Assembly (NCBI GenBank): GCA_913061235.1
Contig: CAJXTB010000016.1
Span: 82,404-146,403 of the forward strand
Reading direction: 5' to 3'
Origin: an uncultured Pseudomonadota bacterium
Lineage (GTDB): Bacteria > Myxococcota_A > UBA796 > GCA-2862545
Length of the DNA: 64,000 nucleotides
Shown piece by piece: positions 1-9,646 of the stretch. How positions within the stretch are numbered: the first letter of the stretch is position 1; each line of letters opens with the position of its first letter. A model generated the notes under the pieces. The model did not search any database. It saw only the letters and a list, made by a program, of their open reading frames with translations, and was not told where the DNA came from. A program made the position numbers and the translations under genes.

Positions 1-135
1 CGTCAGCGTGACAGTAAGCTCGCCGCTGATACCCGCTCCCAAGGTGTCCAAGAGACGGCCCTGGTGAGTGAAGTAGGTGTCGGCCGCAATGGCTGGCGTG
101 GACACCAGCAGACCGAGAAGGATTGAGCGATACAT
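1..135 (-). CDS. Secreted protein, N-terminal fragment (runs off left edge)
   Basis: Only the first 45 codons are in the window. They begin with a clear Sec signal peptide (MYRSILLGLLVSTPAIA, cleavage likely after AIA). The mature part starts TYFTHQGRLLDTLGAGISG, the F-x-x-Q-G-R-L-L-D opening that I associate with large secreted proteins of myxobacteria and planctomycetes; that link is from memory. A GGGGA ribosome-binding site lies 5 bases before the ATG, and a well-spaced promoter sits about 40 bases upstream. Function unknown. Confidence 0.75.
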   Translation of the reverse strand, partial: MYRSILLGLLVSTPAIAADTYFTHQGRLLDTLGAGISGELTVTLT

Positions 136-175
136 GGCTTCCCCTAGGTAGACGTTTCGTCGTCGAACGACCCAC

Positions 176-204
176 ACTATAGAGTTGGCCTAAGAAACCG
201 GCAA
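176..204 (-). promoter_or_regulatory. Sigma70-type promoter for the leftmost secreted protein
   Basis: Read on the minus strand, TTGCCG (199-204) and TATAGT (176-181) are separated by exactly 17 bases. This is a good match to a housekeeping promoter and would give a 5' leader of about 35 bases ahead of the ATG at 135. The rest of the intergenic stretch, 205-356, shows nothing else I can name. Confidence 0.6.
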
Positions 205-356
205 TACCGGATATGCGACGCAGTGAGAGGCGAGTTGGGGCGCCAATCGAGCAGCCTGAGGCCTGTATGTTCCGACATCACAGCGCCTCTTCAAGCGGCG
301 CGTCGAAGTCCCCCCACCGCACAACACTCCCATAGGACCACGACGAGAGTGTTTAC

Positions 357-1853
357 CTATCGACGCAGGCTAATGATGGTCTTCAATACCTTCGCGGCTG
401 TGTCAGACAACCGAGTTCTGTTGAAGGCATCTCCCGTACGCTTGATGAGCTCGCTCTCTGTCGGGTAGGCGAACACTTGCTCGGCAATCGACGACAGCCC
501 AACGCCCTGCGTCATTGCCAGCGCGACCGTGTTGATCAGCTCCCCTGCCCGCTCGCCTACAGCGGTGGCGCCCAGAATTGTCCCGCTGCCGTCCGCCACC
601 ACCTCCAAGAACCCGTCCGTATTGCCGTCCAAGACGGCGCGGTCGAGGTCTGCCGCATTGGCCCGGAAGACCTGGTGGTCCGGGCCCGCTTCTGTCTGGC
701 CGACGGTGGCAATCTCGGGCTCGGTGAAGGTGCAGCTCGGGACCACAAGTGCCGAGTGGCGCTTTCGTCCGAAGAACAGCGCGTTTCGTACGACCATCCG
801 GGCCATCGCGTCAGCGGCGTGGGTGAACTGGTACTTGCTGGCAACGTCGCCAATCGCAAACACCCGGCGATTGGACGTGCGCATGAAGTCGTCTACTTCG
901 ATGCCTCGCTTATGCGTCTGAACACCGGCCGCATCTAGGCCCAGACCGTTCATGTTTGGAACGCGCCCGATGCTCACCAACACAGCATCTGCGGCAACTC
1001 GGCGCTCGTCCCCATCCACTGTCGCCACAACAATGCTGTCTTCACCTACGCGCTCAAAGCCCGTCACGTTCGCGTTGTGCATGAGAGTCACACCATCCGA
1101 GCGCAGCGCCGCTTCCAGCGCACGGCTCGCGTCTGCCGCAACCCGAGGAAGCACGCGGTCACCGAGCTCTATCAGGGTGACCTCGGACCCGAATGCCGCG
1201 AACGCCTGGGCCATCTCGCAGCCAATCACGCCACCGCCCACCACAACAAGCCGCTTTGGAAGCTCGGTGAGCGCGAACAAGGACTCGTTGGTCAGGACGT
1301 TTGCGTCATCTACACCCGGCAGAACCGGACGTCTGGCATGGGCGCCTGTCGCAATGACAGCACGCTTGAAGGTCAGTCGGCGGCCGTTGACCTCAATGGC
1401 GTCTCGTCCCACAAAGGTGCCGTGGCCCAGGTAGATGTCGATGCCCTCTTTCTGGAAGCGCTCGGCGGCGTCATGGTGTGAGATGCCTGCACGCAATGAC
1501 CGCATTCGCTCCATGACAGCAGCAAAATCGACGCGCACCTCACCCGTGTGTACGCCAAACGCCGCAGCCTTACGAGCCGAGCGCGCCACCTTGGCGGACT
1601 TCAGCAGAGCCTTGGACGGCACACAGCCCGAGATGAGGCAGTCCCCACCCAGCAGGCCTTTCTCGATGAGCGCCACCCGAGCGCCAACGCCATTGGCCCC
1701 CATCGCGGTGACCAGGCCCCCCGGTCCACCGCCCACCACGACTACGTCGTAGCGGTCTTCTCCCGCGTGAACCGGCCAGTCCTCGGGGTGCGTACGCTTT
1801 ACGAGTGCGCGGTTGTGGACATCATCTGGGGCGATAAACGGCGTGGTGGACAT
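357..1853 (-). CDS. MerA-like FAD-dependent pyridine nucleotide-disulfide oxidoreductase
   Basis: 498 residues of the glutathione reductase/lipoamide dehydrogenase superfamily. The FAD-binding GGGPGG is at residues 41-46, the redox-active pair CLISGC is C72/C77, a second Rossmann motif VVVGGGVIG sits mid-protein, and the second FAD motif AIGDVA follows. The dimerisation domain ends FAYPTESE, where the usual catalytic His of HPTxxE is Tyr, as in the 'mercuric reductase-like' branch. True MerA features are missing: there is no N-terminal HMA domain and no C-terminal Cys pair. A cytosolic flavin disulfide reductase of unknown substrate is the safe call; mercury reduction is unlikely. It stands alone, divergent from the lipid kinase. 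Confidence 0.85.
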   Translation of the reverse strand: MSTTPFIAPDDVHNRALVKRTHPEDWPVHAGEDRYDVVVVGGGPGGLVTAMGANGVGARVALIEKGLLGGDCLISGCVPSKALLKSAKVARSARKAAAFGVHTGEVRVDFAAVMERMRSLRAGISHHDAAERFQKEGIDIYLGHGTFVGRDAIEVNGRRLTFKRAVIATGAHARRPVLPGVDDANVLTNESLFALTELPKRLVVVGGGVIGCEMAQAFAAFGSEVTLIELGDRVLPRVAADASRALEAALRSDGVTLMHNANVTGFERVGEDSIVVATVDGDERRVAADAVLVSIGRVPNMNGLGLDAAGVQTHKRGIEVDDFMRTSNRRVFAIGDVASKYQFTHAADAMARMVVRNALFFGRKRHSALVVPSCTFTEPEIATVGQTEAGPDHQVFRANAADLDRAVLDGNTDGFLEVVADGSGTILGATAVGERAGELINTVALAMTQGVGLSSIAEQVFAYPTESELIKRTGDAFNRTRLSDTAAKVLKTIISLRR

Positions 1854-1905
1854 AGCACCTCCGTGCGTGCTCTAGCCCGCTGCGAATGGGATACGACGCC
1901 ATCCA

Positions 1906-2808
1906 TTGGGAGAAGGTTTGCGTACGCTGTTTGTAGTCAATCCAGCCGCGGGCGGCGGACGGTGTGGACGTCAGATCCCGCGCGTCATCGCACGCTTACA
2001 GGCCGAGGGTCTCACGTGCGAGACCGCCGAGACCAACGGCCCTGGCCACGCCACCGACCTTGTCCGCGCCGCTCGAGCGAACGGACTGCATCGCTTCGTC
2101 ATTGTGGGCGGCGACGGCACAGGGTTCGAGGTGCTGAACGGGCTGTTCGACACTGCGACAGACCCCACGCCGACCCTAGGCTACCTGCCTCTCGGCACGG
2201 GCAACTCGTTCATCCGCGACCTCGGCATCACTGACGAAGACAGCGCTGTCTCCGCACTGCTCCGCAACACGCCCCAGTCGGTCGATGTATTGAAGGCGAC
2301 CACCACAGACGGTGCGTTCTACAGCATCAACCTAATCAGTGCCGGATTCACTGCGGATGCGGGCGAGCTGATGAACCGGCGGTTCAAGTCACTCGGTGCT
2401 CTGGGCTACGTCGCCGGAGTCGTGGGCCGCCTCGCAACACTGTCTGCACCCAGCCTGCCGATTGCTCTGGACGGAGGCCCGATGGACGCACGTCCGGCCA
2501 CCCTTCTGTCGTTCTGCAACAGCCGCTGTACCGGCGGCACCATGCAGATGGCCCCAGACGCCCGGCTGTCGGATGGTCTAGTCGACATCATTCGCGTCGG
2601 ACAGATGAGCCGAACGCGCCTACTCACAGCCTTTCCACGCATTTTTCGCGGGACTCACATCACCATGCCCGAGGTGGATTGTACGACGGCCAAGCAGATA
2701 GCCATCGACATTGGACATGCCGTGGACTGGATGGTCGACGGTGAGATTCTCCGCCGAGAACTCACACAGATTGAGGTCCTTGCTGGCCATGTGCAGGTAC
2801 TGGCATGA
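1906..2808 (+). CDS. Diacylglycerol kinase-family lipid kinase (DagK/YegS-like)
   Basis: About 300 residues, the normal size for the DAGK catalytic family. The N-terminal VNPAAGGG nucleotide-binding loop, the signature VGGDGTGFEVLNGL (GGDGT near residues 68-72) and LPLGTGNSF (about 94-102) are all present. Such enzymes phosphorylate diacylglycerol or related lipids using ATP on the cytosolic membrane face. The start is uncertain: the only upstream start codons are TTG at 1906 and TTG at 1918, with a purine-rich GGGAGAAGG between them. Its stop overlaps the ATG of the acyltransferase gene by four bases, so the two probably form a phospholipid-metabolism operon, the kinase supplying or salvaging phosphatidate. 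Confidence 0.85.
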   Translation: MGEGLRTLFVVNPAAGGGRCGRQIPRVIARLQAEGLTCETAETNGPGHATDLVRAARANGLHRFVIVGGDGTGFEVLNGLFDTATDPTPTLGYLPLGTGNSFIRDLGITDEDSAVSALLRNTPQSVDVLKATTTDGAFYSINLISAGFTADAGELMNRRFKSLGALGYVAGVVGRLATLSAPSLPIALDGGPMDARPATLLSFCNSRCTGGTMQMAPDARLSDGLVDIIRVGQMSRTRLLTAFPRIFRGTHITMPEVDCTTAKQIAIDIGHAVDWMVDGEILRRELTQIEVLAGHVQVLA

Positions 2809-3572
2809 CTCCGCCAAATCGACGCTGGTGGGCCACGCCTCTTGCCATCTTCTTGTGGTGGATTGGGGCCTTGTGGATGGTGCCCATGATGCTCAGCATG
2901 ATGGTGCTGAGCGCTGTGTTGGGTGCGCGCCGCATTGAGCCCATCTCACGTCTGTATTGTCGCGGGCAGATCTGGCTCACCGGCTCCCGCTACAAAGCCG
3001 TCGTCCACCCAGACGTAGACCTGGCAACGAGCTTTCTGTTCGCCCAGAACCACACAAACATCTTCGACCACGTGGTCCTGTACCCAGCAACACCGCACTT
3101 CAAGCAGGGACTCGAGCTGGCCGAGCACTTCAAGATTCCAGTCTACGGCTGGTTCATGAAGGCCCGCGGCACCATTCCGGTGAAGAAAGGCTCAGCTGGC
3201 CAGACGCCGGAAATCTTGGCCCATATGCGCTCCGAGATAGCGAAGAACGGCAGTATCCTGGCTTTTCCCGAAGGCCACCGCACGTTGGACGGCTGTATTC
3301 GGCCACTGCGAAAGGGCGTCTTCTTCATTGCCCGAGACCTCGGCCTACCCGTCGTCCCCGTCACTGTGTGCGGCATGTGGGCCGTTCAGCGCAAAGGCGA
3401 CTGGCGTATTCATCCAGGTTGGACCGTCACAGTGTACTGCGACGAACCCATTCCTACCGAAGGTCTAGAAGATGACGACATCCCTGCCCTCGCGGCCAAG
3501 GTGCAAGCTGTGATGGAAGACCGCGTGAATGCGTGGGCCGCTGAACACGGGCTCCCGCTTCACAGCAGCTAG
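2805..3572 (+). CDS. plsC: 1-acyl-sn-glycerol-3-phosphate acyltransferase (PlsC family)
   Basis: 255 residues with a hydrophobic N-terminal segment (about 11-40) and the acyltransferase motifs: NHTNIFD gives the catalytic H83-x4-D88, and FPEGHRT is motif III. The enzyme acylates lysophosphatidate to phosphatidate at the inner membrane. Translation is coupled to the lipid kinase through an ATGA overlap. Its TAG stop shares the tetranucleotide CTAG (3569-3572) with the stop of the convergent methyltransferase gene, so there is no intergenic space for a terminator. Confidence 0.88.
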   Translation: MTPPNRRWWATPLAIFLWWIGALWMVPMMLSMMVLSAVLGARRIEPISRLYCRGQIWLTGSRYKAVVHPDVDLATSFLFAQNHTNIFDHVVLYPATPHFKQGLELAEHFKIPVYGWFMKARGTIPVKKGSAGQTPEILAHMRSEIAKNGSILAFPEGHRTLDGCIRPLRKGVFFIARDLGLPVVPVTVCGMWAVQRKGDWRIHPGWTVTVYCDEPIPTEGLEDDDIPALAAKVQAVMEDRVNAWAAEHGLPLHSS

Positions 3573-5119
3573 CCGACCAAGAAGCTCTGCTCTTCGACCG
3601 TCTCTACAATCTCGTCGTACACCTGTCCGAATACCTCCCGAAGGGCATCCTCATCTGTGATGGGGACATCGTCTTGAGAGACGGTCAAGCGGTCTGCGCG
3701 GGCGTCTTCAGACAGGCCCTCAATGATCTCAGCCCGTGTGCGCGTGCCGTCCATCAAGGACAAGGTCCGACGAATCACCGGGGCGACATCTGCCGTCTGG
3801 TGCCGAAGCGTAGTGAGACGCTCAATGCCTGCGTCCAGCTGGAACCGCGTGTACGACCAGCACTCCGGACGCTCGGAAGCGGCACGAGCAAAGGGCGCTT
3901 CGGTCCAGTATTCTACCACGCCACCGGCGATACAGCGCAGCAAGTTGGACCCAAGGGTCATGCGGGCATCAGCGCGGTCTTCAGGATTCAACGTATTGAG
4001 TACGCGCTCGCTAATCTCTTCAAACGGTAGCGCTTCCGGCCAGATGCGACGCATCTCGCCAATCGCCACCTTCACCAATGGCTGCTCGCTCACAATCGTC
4101 TGCTCGCCGGTGTCGAAGGTCACCTCGCTGACATCGTCCAGCACGGCATCATCGGGGGCTTTCGCACGGCACGCCATGGAGAAGGAGGTCACGCTCTCCC
4201 AATCCAAAGTGCGGTCCAACTCCACTTCCTTGTGGACCACGAGAGACTGACGGAAGGTCCGGTTGCGGACGAAGTCCATATACTGCTCCATGCGAGCAAT
4301 ATCACCGGTAATCTGCCCCAAGACCTCGCGAACTTCCGGCGGAAACTGCTCTGGAAGCATGGTGGTCAACGTGGCTTCGCCAAGGAACTGCAGGTCTGCA
4401 GACTCCGCGCGCTTGAGGAACTGGTGGAAGTACAGCGGCTCGTTGTCCGGAGACAGGTGCTCGTGGAACAAGTAGTAGTCGCTCATCTTGCGCAGGAACT
4501 CGGCTTCGCTCTTCAACAAAACGCTGTACGGGTCTTCACCCGCCGGCATGGTCGATGCCAAGAAGTCGAGCAGTGCTCGGGCCTGACTAATCTTGTCTTC
4601 GGGGCTCTCAAACGACGAGGAATGGTAGAACATCATGTCGCGGATGACCCCGCGCATATGCCAGCCTGGAAAGCAGTTGTAGCTGACGTAGGCGACGCCC
4701 TGCGGGTTGAGCAAGGTCCGAATCAAGCGAAGAATTTCGTCCTGTACCGGGCGCGGAACCCACGAGTACACGCCGTGGGTCGTAATGTAGTCGAAGGTGC
4801 CGTAGCGGTCCTTGACGTCCATGATGTCACGGGTCTCCAAAATCACATTGCCCAGGCCAAGGGCCTTGATGTTGCCAATGCCTTCGTCAATCTCAACGCG
4901 CGACAGGTCAATGCCCACAAATTCCGAGTTCGGGTAGACCGTGGCCATGGGCAACAGATTGCCTCCAGCAGCGCATCCCAGCTCCAAAACTCGGCAAGAA
5001 GACGGCAAAGCCGGTTTCATTCCGAACAACCTCGCCATGCCAGACAAGCCCTCCGGGTGCGTGCCTGGATAGGCATGGCTCGCGTACGGAACTTCGTCGT
5101 AGGGGGTGGGCTTGGTCAT
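3569..5119 (-). CDS. SAM-dependent methyltransferase with methyltransferase regulatory domain
   Basis: 516 residues. The N-terminal third is a class I methyltransferase: motif I VLELGCAAGGN (about 44-54), FVGIDLS (about 67-73) and ITTHGVYSWVP. The remaining 300 residues fit the helical regulatory domain and C-terminal winged-helix region found in PKMT-type methyltransferases, with DLQFLGEA and SDYYLFHEHL segments. These families methylate proteins or small molecules; the substrate cannot be read from sequence. It is a single gene, convergent with plsC through overlapping stop codons and divergent from the envelope operon at 5208. Confidence 0.8.
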   Translation of the reverse strand: MTKPTPYDEVPYASHAYPGTHPEGLSGMARLFGMKPALPSSCRVLELGCAAGGNLLPMATVYPNSEFVGIDLSRVEIDEGIGNIKALGLGNVILETRDIMDVKDRYGTFDYITTHGVYSWVPRPVQDEILRLIRTLLNPQGVAYVSYNCFPGWHMRGVIRDMMFYHSSSFESPEDKISQARALLDFLASTMPAGEDPYSVLLKSEAEFLRKMSDYYLFHEHLSPDNEPLYFHQFLKRAESADLQFLGEATLTTMLPEQFPPEVREVLGQITGDIARMEQYMDFVRNRTFRQSLVVHKEVELDRTLDWESVTSFSMACRAKAPDDAVLDDVSEVTFDTGEQTIVSEQPLVKVAIGEMRRIWPEALPFEEISERVLNTLNPEDRADARMTLGSNLLRCIAGGVVEYWTEAPFARAASERPECWSYTRFQLDAGIERLTTLRHQTADVAPVIRRTLSLMDGTRTRAEIIEGLSEDARADRLTVSQDDVPITDEDALREVFGQVYDEIVETVEEQSFLVG

Positions 5120-5207
5120 CGGGTCCTCCTGGGCGCCCGCAGCCTATGGCATTCCATGCGAGACGTCCGAATCATGGCGCCACTTCGTCCACCCCATTCG
5201 AGAAGAA

Positions 5208-6623
5208 ATGCGTAGACTTCTGCCAGCACTGGTCGTTCTCCCTGCCTTCTTGGCCAGGTCAGTACCGCCAGCCCCCATCCCCATTGTTGCCGAAGCGGTC
5301 GCTGTGGAGTTGCCGGTTTTGCGCGTCGATATTGGTCTGCCCATACTCAGTGGTGGATTCCGCTGGGAACCGGAGGCCATGGGCAGCGTGCTCGCAGAAC
5401 TCGAAGCACAGCTTGTTCTGATTGAAGGACTCGTACCGAGCATCGGTACTGCCGGCCCCCCAGTGAGTCTTAGCGAAGCGCCAGGAGCGGTAGACGATGC
5501 CTGGCTAGGCGCAATGGAGAGCACGGGTTCTGCCTTCGACTGGCAGGTTCAACTCACCCTGTGCCAACCCTACTCCCCCTGCGAGCCGCTGACCGTCACC
5601 GGTCGCACCGATGCTACGTGGGAGGTCGCATCCGCACTCGCGGACCATGTCGCGGCCGCCATCTCACGGCCACGCACCCCAGTCGAGCGACTGCGCGTAC
5701 CCAACGACCGCTACGGCGCACTTGTTGCTGGCCGTGGGGCCGCCGAATTCTACGGTGTGCTTCCAGGACCCGGCCCAAGCGGTATCGGCAACCGACGACG
5801 AGACTCCGTCGAACGGGCCGTCTTCATGGACGCCAAGATCCCGCTCTCCTGGTGGATTCTCGGGCGTCATCGCCTCAAGCATGACCGGATAGATGGGGCC
5901 ATCATCGCCTTGCGTCAAGCCGGTGATGTGGGAACCGCACGAAGCGACCTGGCGATGGCGCTTGCAGCGGCTGGGCGTTGGCACGACGCCCGAGACGCCT
6001 GGGGTGAGGGCGTCGCAGAGCCACGATTTGCGTTGGCCGCAGCAGCGGTGGCCATTCAGGCCGAAGACACAGTGAGCGCGGAAGCCTGGCTCGCCTTGCT
6101 TCCGAATCGGGACAAGCGAGACCCCGCCCTGCTCCGCCTCTTGGTCAAACAAGCCGGTGACACCGTAGACGAAGCGCTGCTCATCGAGTGGACCGAGGCG
6201 GCGCCACAAGACCCCAACCCCATCGAAGCGTACATTCGCTGGCTGGTACACCGGGGGCAGTACCAACGCGCGCTCGAGCTCACCGCCGAGCTGTCCCGTC
6301 GTGGGGCAACGCATACCGCCGAACAACTCGAATACGCCTTGTCCGTAGAGCTCGGAGACCAGGTTCCGGACACCATGTCTCTGGCACCCGGCGCACAGGA
6401 CCCGCTTCAGATAGCAACCCTCGCCGCCGCCCAAGCGGACACCCGACTCGCGCTTCAGACCGTGCGCGCGATTCTCAGGCGAGACCCCTACAACACACGC
6501 GCTCTCGCACTACTCGTCGACCTCTCCCTTGTCGCCGGCGACAATGTGGAAGCACGCAGAGCCCACGACACGCTGATGTTCGCAGACCCCACCTGGGGTC
6601 GGGAGAGCTTGCCATGGCGATGA
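5208..6623 (+). CDS. Secreted TPR-like helical repeat protein
   Basis: 471 residues from the ATG at 5208, chosen because it opens with a signal peptide (MRRLLPALVVLPAFLARSVP) and follows AGAAG; the longer frame from 5106 would overlap the divergent methyltransferase start. The first 200 residues are Pro/Val-rich and unassigned. The second half is alpha-helical with repeated Ala/Leu/Trp patterns such as DLAMALAAAGRWHDARDAW and a hydrophobic-repeat end (NTRALALLVDLSLVAGDNVEARRA), typical of TPR-like arrays for protein contacts in the periplasm. It is first in a three-gene overlapping operon ending with a penicillin-binding protein, so a role in wall assembly is possible but inferred. Confidence 0.7.
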   Translation: MRRLLPALVVLPAFLARSVPPAPIPIVAEAVAVELPVLRVDIGLPILSGGFRWEPEAMGSVLAELEAQLVLIEGLVPSIGTAGPPVSLSEAPGAVDDAWLGAMESTGSAFDWQVQLTLCQPYSPCEPLTVTGRTDATWEVASALADHVAAAISRPRTPVERLRVPNDRYGALVAGRGAAEFYGVLPGPGPSGIGNRRRDSVERAVFMDAKIPLSWWILGRHRLKHDRIDGAIIALRQAGDVGTARSDLAMALAAAGRWHDARDAWGEGVAEPRFALAAAAVAIQAEDTVSAEAWLALLPNRDKRDPALLRLLVKQAGDTVDEALLIEWTEAAPQDPNPIEAYIRWLVHRGQYQRALELTAELSRRGATHTAEQLEYALSVELGDQVPDTMSLAPGAQDPLQIATLAAAQADTRLALQTVRAILRRDPYNTRALALLVDLSLVAGDNVEARRAHDTLMFADPTWGRESLPWR

Positions 6624-7303
6624 ACGCTGCACAGCGACTGCTCGTAGGTGTCGGCATCCTGTGCGCATCTCCGGCCTGGGCAACGCCCTCGCTCTCAGAT
6701 CTCACCGCCGCTCAAGACCGTCAGCAAGTGCTGCTCGATGACGCGCGAGACCTTCGAATGGCTACCTCTCGGGTTGAGAACGACATGGGCCAGAAGCTGC
6801 GACGAGGCATACGCGAATGCGCGGAGCACTCTGGGCATCTGGCGCGCGTTGGCCAGCTCGGACCCAGCTGGCGTGACGCGCTTCAGTCCGCCCGCGTCCA
6901 GCAACGTCGCATTCAAGAACTGAGCGTAGCACCGTCCGTCGCCCCTCTCATCGACGAGCGATTCACCGCGCGAACCGACGTGTTTGGCGAGCGTCTGGCA
7001 GAAGAAGTCCAGCTGTACCAGGTCTCGGTTCGCTGGATGGAGACCGATATTCGGCCGCGCATTGCGCGGTGCCAGCCCGAGCTCACAGTCAGCGCCGCCC
7101 CCCCAGGTGACGAGTCTGTTGCCTGGGTGGTCGCCTGGATGGGTACTATCTGTGCCGCCGATGGCGCTGGTGGAACGCGCGCCATCAACGTCACCGAAGC
7201 ACGTGTTGTACGTGTGTCTCCTCCCATCGCTTGCTGGTCATCCGGCCAGTGTGACTGTGTTCCGGGACCCATCACCACCGGCTCGGCCCTGGGGCCCACA
7301 TGA
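6614..7303 (+). CDS. Secreted protein of unknown function in PBP operon
   Basis: 229 residues from the ATG at 6614 (GGGAGAG lies seven bases upstream; a second in-frame ATG at 6620 overlaps the previous stop). The N-terminus AAQRLLVGVGILCASPAWA is a signal peptide. The mature part is helical and charged (about residues 25-140), followed by a Cys-containing C-terminal region with ICAADG and CWSSGQCDCVPG. No family recognised. It overlaps both neighbours by a few bases, so it is co-translated with the TPR-like protein and the PBP and may act with them in the periplasm. Confidence 0.7.
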   Translation: MAMNAAQRLLVGVGILCASPAWATPSLSDLTAAQDRQQVLLDDARDLRMATSRVENDMGQKLRRGIRECAEHSGHLARVGQLGPSWRDALQSARVQQRRIQELSVAPSVAPLIDERFTARTDVFGERLAEEVQLYQVSVRWMETDIRPRIARCQPELTVSAAPPGDESVAWVVAWMGTICAADGAGGTRAINVTEARVVRVSPPIACWSSGQCDCVPGPITTGSALGPT

Positions 7304-9582
7304 AGCGTCCCAAGCGCATCTTGGCATGGTCGGGCCTACTGGTCGTAGCCATTGCAGGCAGTAGCTACCTCACGCTGCGCGACTACGAACAGTCCATAAT
7401 CCGCGAGGTGGACGACACCCTCAGCAGCGTTCAGGAGTGGCGGCCGAAGACCACCTGCAACGTCTACGACCGCCACGGCGAGACCATGGACTCGTTCTAC
7501 GTTGAGCGACGCGAGTGGGTGTCCATCGACACAATGCCGAACATCCTGTGGAAGACGGTCGTGGCCACAGAAGACCGGCGATTCATGAGCCACAGTGGCA
7601 TCGACCCCATGGGCATCGCCCGAGCCATGGTGAGCAACTACCAGGCGGGGGGTGTCACTCAAGGTGGCAGCACGCTGACCCAGCAGTTGGTCAAGAACCT
7701 CTTCCTCAGCAGCGCCAGGACCTACGAACGCAAGGCGCGCGAGGCTGTGATTGCCTGGCACTTGGAGAAGCGGCTCTCCAAGATGGAAATCATGGAGTTG
7801 TACCTCAACTTTATCTACTTAGGCAGTGGCAACTACGGCGTAGAAGCGGCATCACAAGACTACTTCGGCATTCCGGTCAGCGAGATCAACACCGCCCAAG
7901 CAGCACTGCTGGCAGCCCTGATTCCCGCTCCCTCCGCCATCAATCCACACGCGCACCCGGAACTTGCGCTGGAAAAGCGGGCCACTGCACTCGATGACCT
8001 CGTGGAAGTCGGCATCCTCACCCAGAGTCAGGCGGACACCTGGAAAGAAGAGCCGATTGTGACACCGCGCACCCAGAGCGTGGAGACCGTAGAACATCCG
8101 GCCTACGTGACTTCCGTGCGGCGTGAGGTTCGGCGAGTCTTGGGCAAGGAGCTTCCCTTCTCGCTAGGTCTACACGTCTATACCCCCTTCGACCCCGCTA
8201 TTCAGCAGGTCGTAGACGATGCGATAGACAGCGCATTGGCCGAACATGTTGGCCGTCAAGGTCCGCTGGGAGTGCGACGACACATTCTCGAGGACAACCG
8301 CTCAGCATTCGTCGCTGCCGGAACCACAGACCCCATCTCGTCTGGCGAGTGCACCGAGGCGATGGTCAACGACGACGGCTTGTTCGTTGCCGGAGCGAAC
8401 GAGTGGGAGTGGCCACGCTGGAAGTGGCGGACCCGGGTTGCGGCATACAGCGATTCCTGGGTGACGCTTGGTCAAGTCGCGGACGCCGGTGACGTCGTGT
8501 CCCTGTGCATGGACGACGACGGTGTCATGCAGCTGGACGACCACCCGTGGGCACAAGGGGCTGCGGTGGTCATGGACAACAGCACAGGCGAAATCTTGGC
8601 GCTGTCCGGTGGTCAGAATGTCCAGCTGGAGGGGTTCATTCGCGCCACTCAAGCGAGACGGCAGCCGGGGAGTACCTTCAAGCCGTTCGTCTACGCAACC
8701 GCCATGTCCCAGGGCAAGAGTCAGCTCTCGACCGTCATGGACACCCCGCTATATTTCCCAGGTTCCACCTGGTCTCCAGACAATCCGAGCGGATTCCATG
8801 GCAAGGTGACACTGCGGCGCGCACTGGCCGGTAGCTACAACGCCCCCGCTGTCCGCTTGGCGCTGGAGCATGACGTCGAAAAGGTTGCGGAGCTCGCTCA
8901 GGATCTCGGCATACAGAGCCCGCTTCGGGACGACCTGACACTGGCTCTCGGAAGCAGCGAGGTCACTACCCTCGACCAAGCGACAGCCTTCGCGACCATT
9001 GCGCGCGGAGGCGAGCACATTGAACCGGTCTTCATACGCGAGCTTGTGGATGTGAATGGCGACTCGGTCGCGGTCGCTGGCGGTCCCGTGTTGGTGGCCG
9101 GCGAGACCCTGGCGAACTTGCCCGGTGCACGCACTCGCGTCTTGAATGCAGACGTCGCCGCCGAGCTCGCGGACATGCTGCACCACGTCGTCGAAGCCGG
9201 GACTGGCCGGAGAACCCGCATGGACGGGCGCTGGATTGCCGGAAAGACGGGGACCACGAACCGAGCCACTGACACGTGGTTCGTAGGGTTCAGCCCCGAC
9301 TACACCATTGCAGTGTGGGTAGGTACAGACGACTTCACGCCACTCGGCAGGAGGGGCGAAGCGGGCTCCCGGACAGCCCTTCCTGTGTTCCGCGACATCA
9401 TGGCCACACTGCCCGCATCCGAAGAGGCTCCGCGGGTGCCGGACACTGGATTTGACGTGCCAACGGCTTGGGGCTGGATGACCATGAGTCGTGCACACAC
9501 GCCGAACTCAGTGATTCCGTACGGCATTCCTGGAAACGCCCCCCTTCAGCCCTACCCGGTGCACCAGGACGGCTGGCGTTGA
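7300..9582 (+). CDS. Class A penicillin-binding protein (transglycosylase/transpeptidase, PBP1A/1C type)
   Basis: 760 residues with one N-terminal membrane anchor (about 8-26). The GT51 glycosyltransferase domain shows ATEDRRFMSHSGID (catalytic Glu 91) and GGSTLTQQLVKNLFL (122-136). The transpeptidase domain shows all three active-site motifs: STFK (Ser 458), SYN (512-514) and KTGTTN (649-654). The enzyme polymerises lipid II and crosslinks peptides in the periplasm. Between the two catalytic domains there is an extra segment with VGRQGPLGVRRHIL, as in PBP1A-type proteins. Overlaps the preceding secreted protein by ATGA, so it ends a three-gene operon. Confidence 0.93.
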   Translation: MKRPKRILAWSGLLVVAIAGSSYLTLRDYEQSIIREVDDTLSSVQEWRPKTTCNVYDRHGETMDSFYVERREWVSIDTMPNILWKTVVATEDRRFMSHSGIDPMGIARAMVSNYQAGGVTQGGSTLTQQLVKNLFLSSARTYERKAREAVIAWHLEKRLSKMEIMELYLNFIYLGSGNYGVEAASQDYFGIPVSEINTAQAALLAALIPAPSAINPHAHPELALEKRATALDDLVEVGILTQSQADTWKEEPIVTPRTQSVETVEHPAYVTSVRREVRRVLGKELPFSLGLHVYTPFDPAIQQVVDDAIDSALAEHVGRQGPLGVRRHILEDNRSAFVAAGTTDPISSGECTEAMVNDDGLFVAGANEWEWPRWKWRTRVAAYSDSWVTLGQVADAGDVVSLCMDDDGVMQLDDHPWAQGAAVVMDNSTGEILALSGGQNVQLEGFIRATQARRQPGSTFKPFVYATAMSQGKSQLSTVMDTPLYFPGSTWSPDNPSGFHGKVTLRRALAGSYNAPAVRLALEHDVEKVAELAQDLGIQSPLRDDLTLALGSSEVTTLDQATAFATIARGGEHIEPVFIRELVDVNGDSVAVAGGPVLVAGETLANLPGARTRVLNADVAAELADMLHHVVEAGTGRRTRMDGRWIAGKTGTTNRATDTWFVGFSPDYTIAVWVGTDDFTPLGRRGEAGSRTALPVFRDIMATLPASEEAPRVPDTGFDVPTAWGWMTMSRAHTPNSVIPYGIPGNAPLQPYPVHQDGWR

Positions 9583-9646
9583 ATCCCTAGGCCAACAATC
9601 GCGGACCTGAACGCAGGAAGTGTTACCCGCGCGACGGAGGATACCC

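Noticed and set aside
357..1853. Mercuric reductase
   Set aside because: Lacks the HMA domain and the C-terminal Cys pair of MerA; kept only as a MerA-like oxidoreductase.
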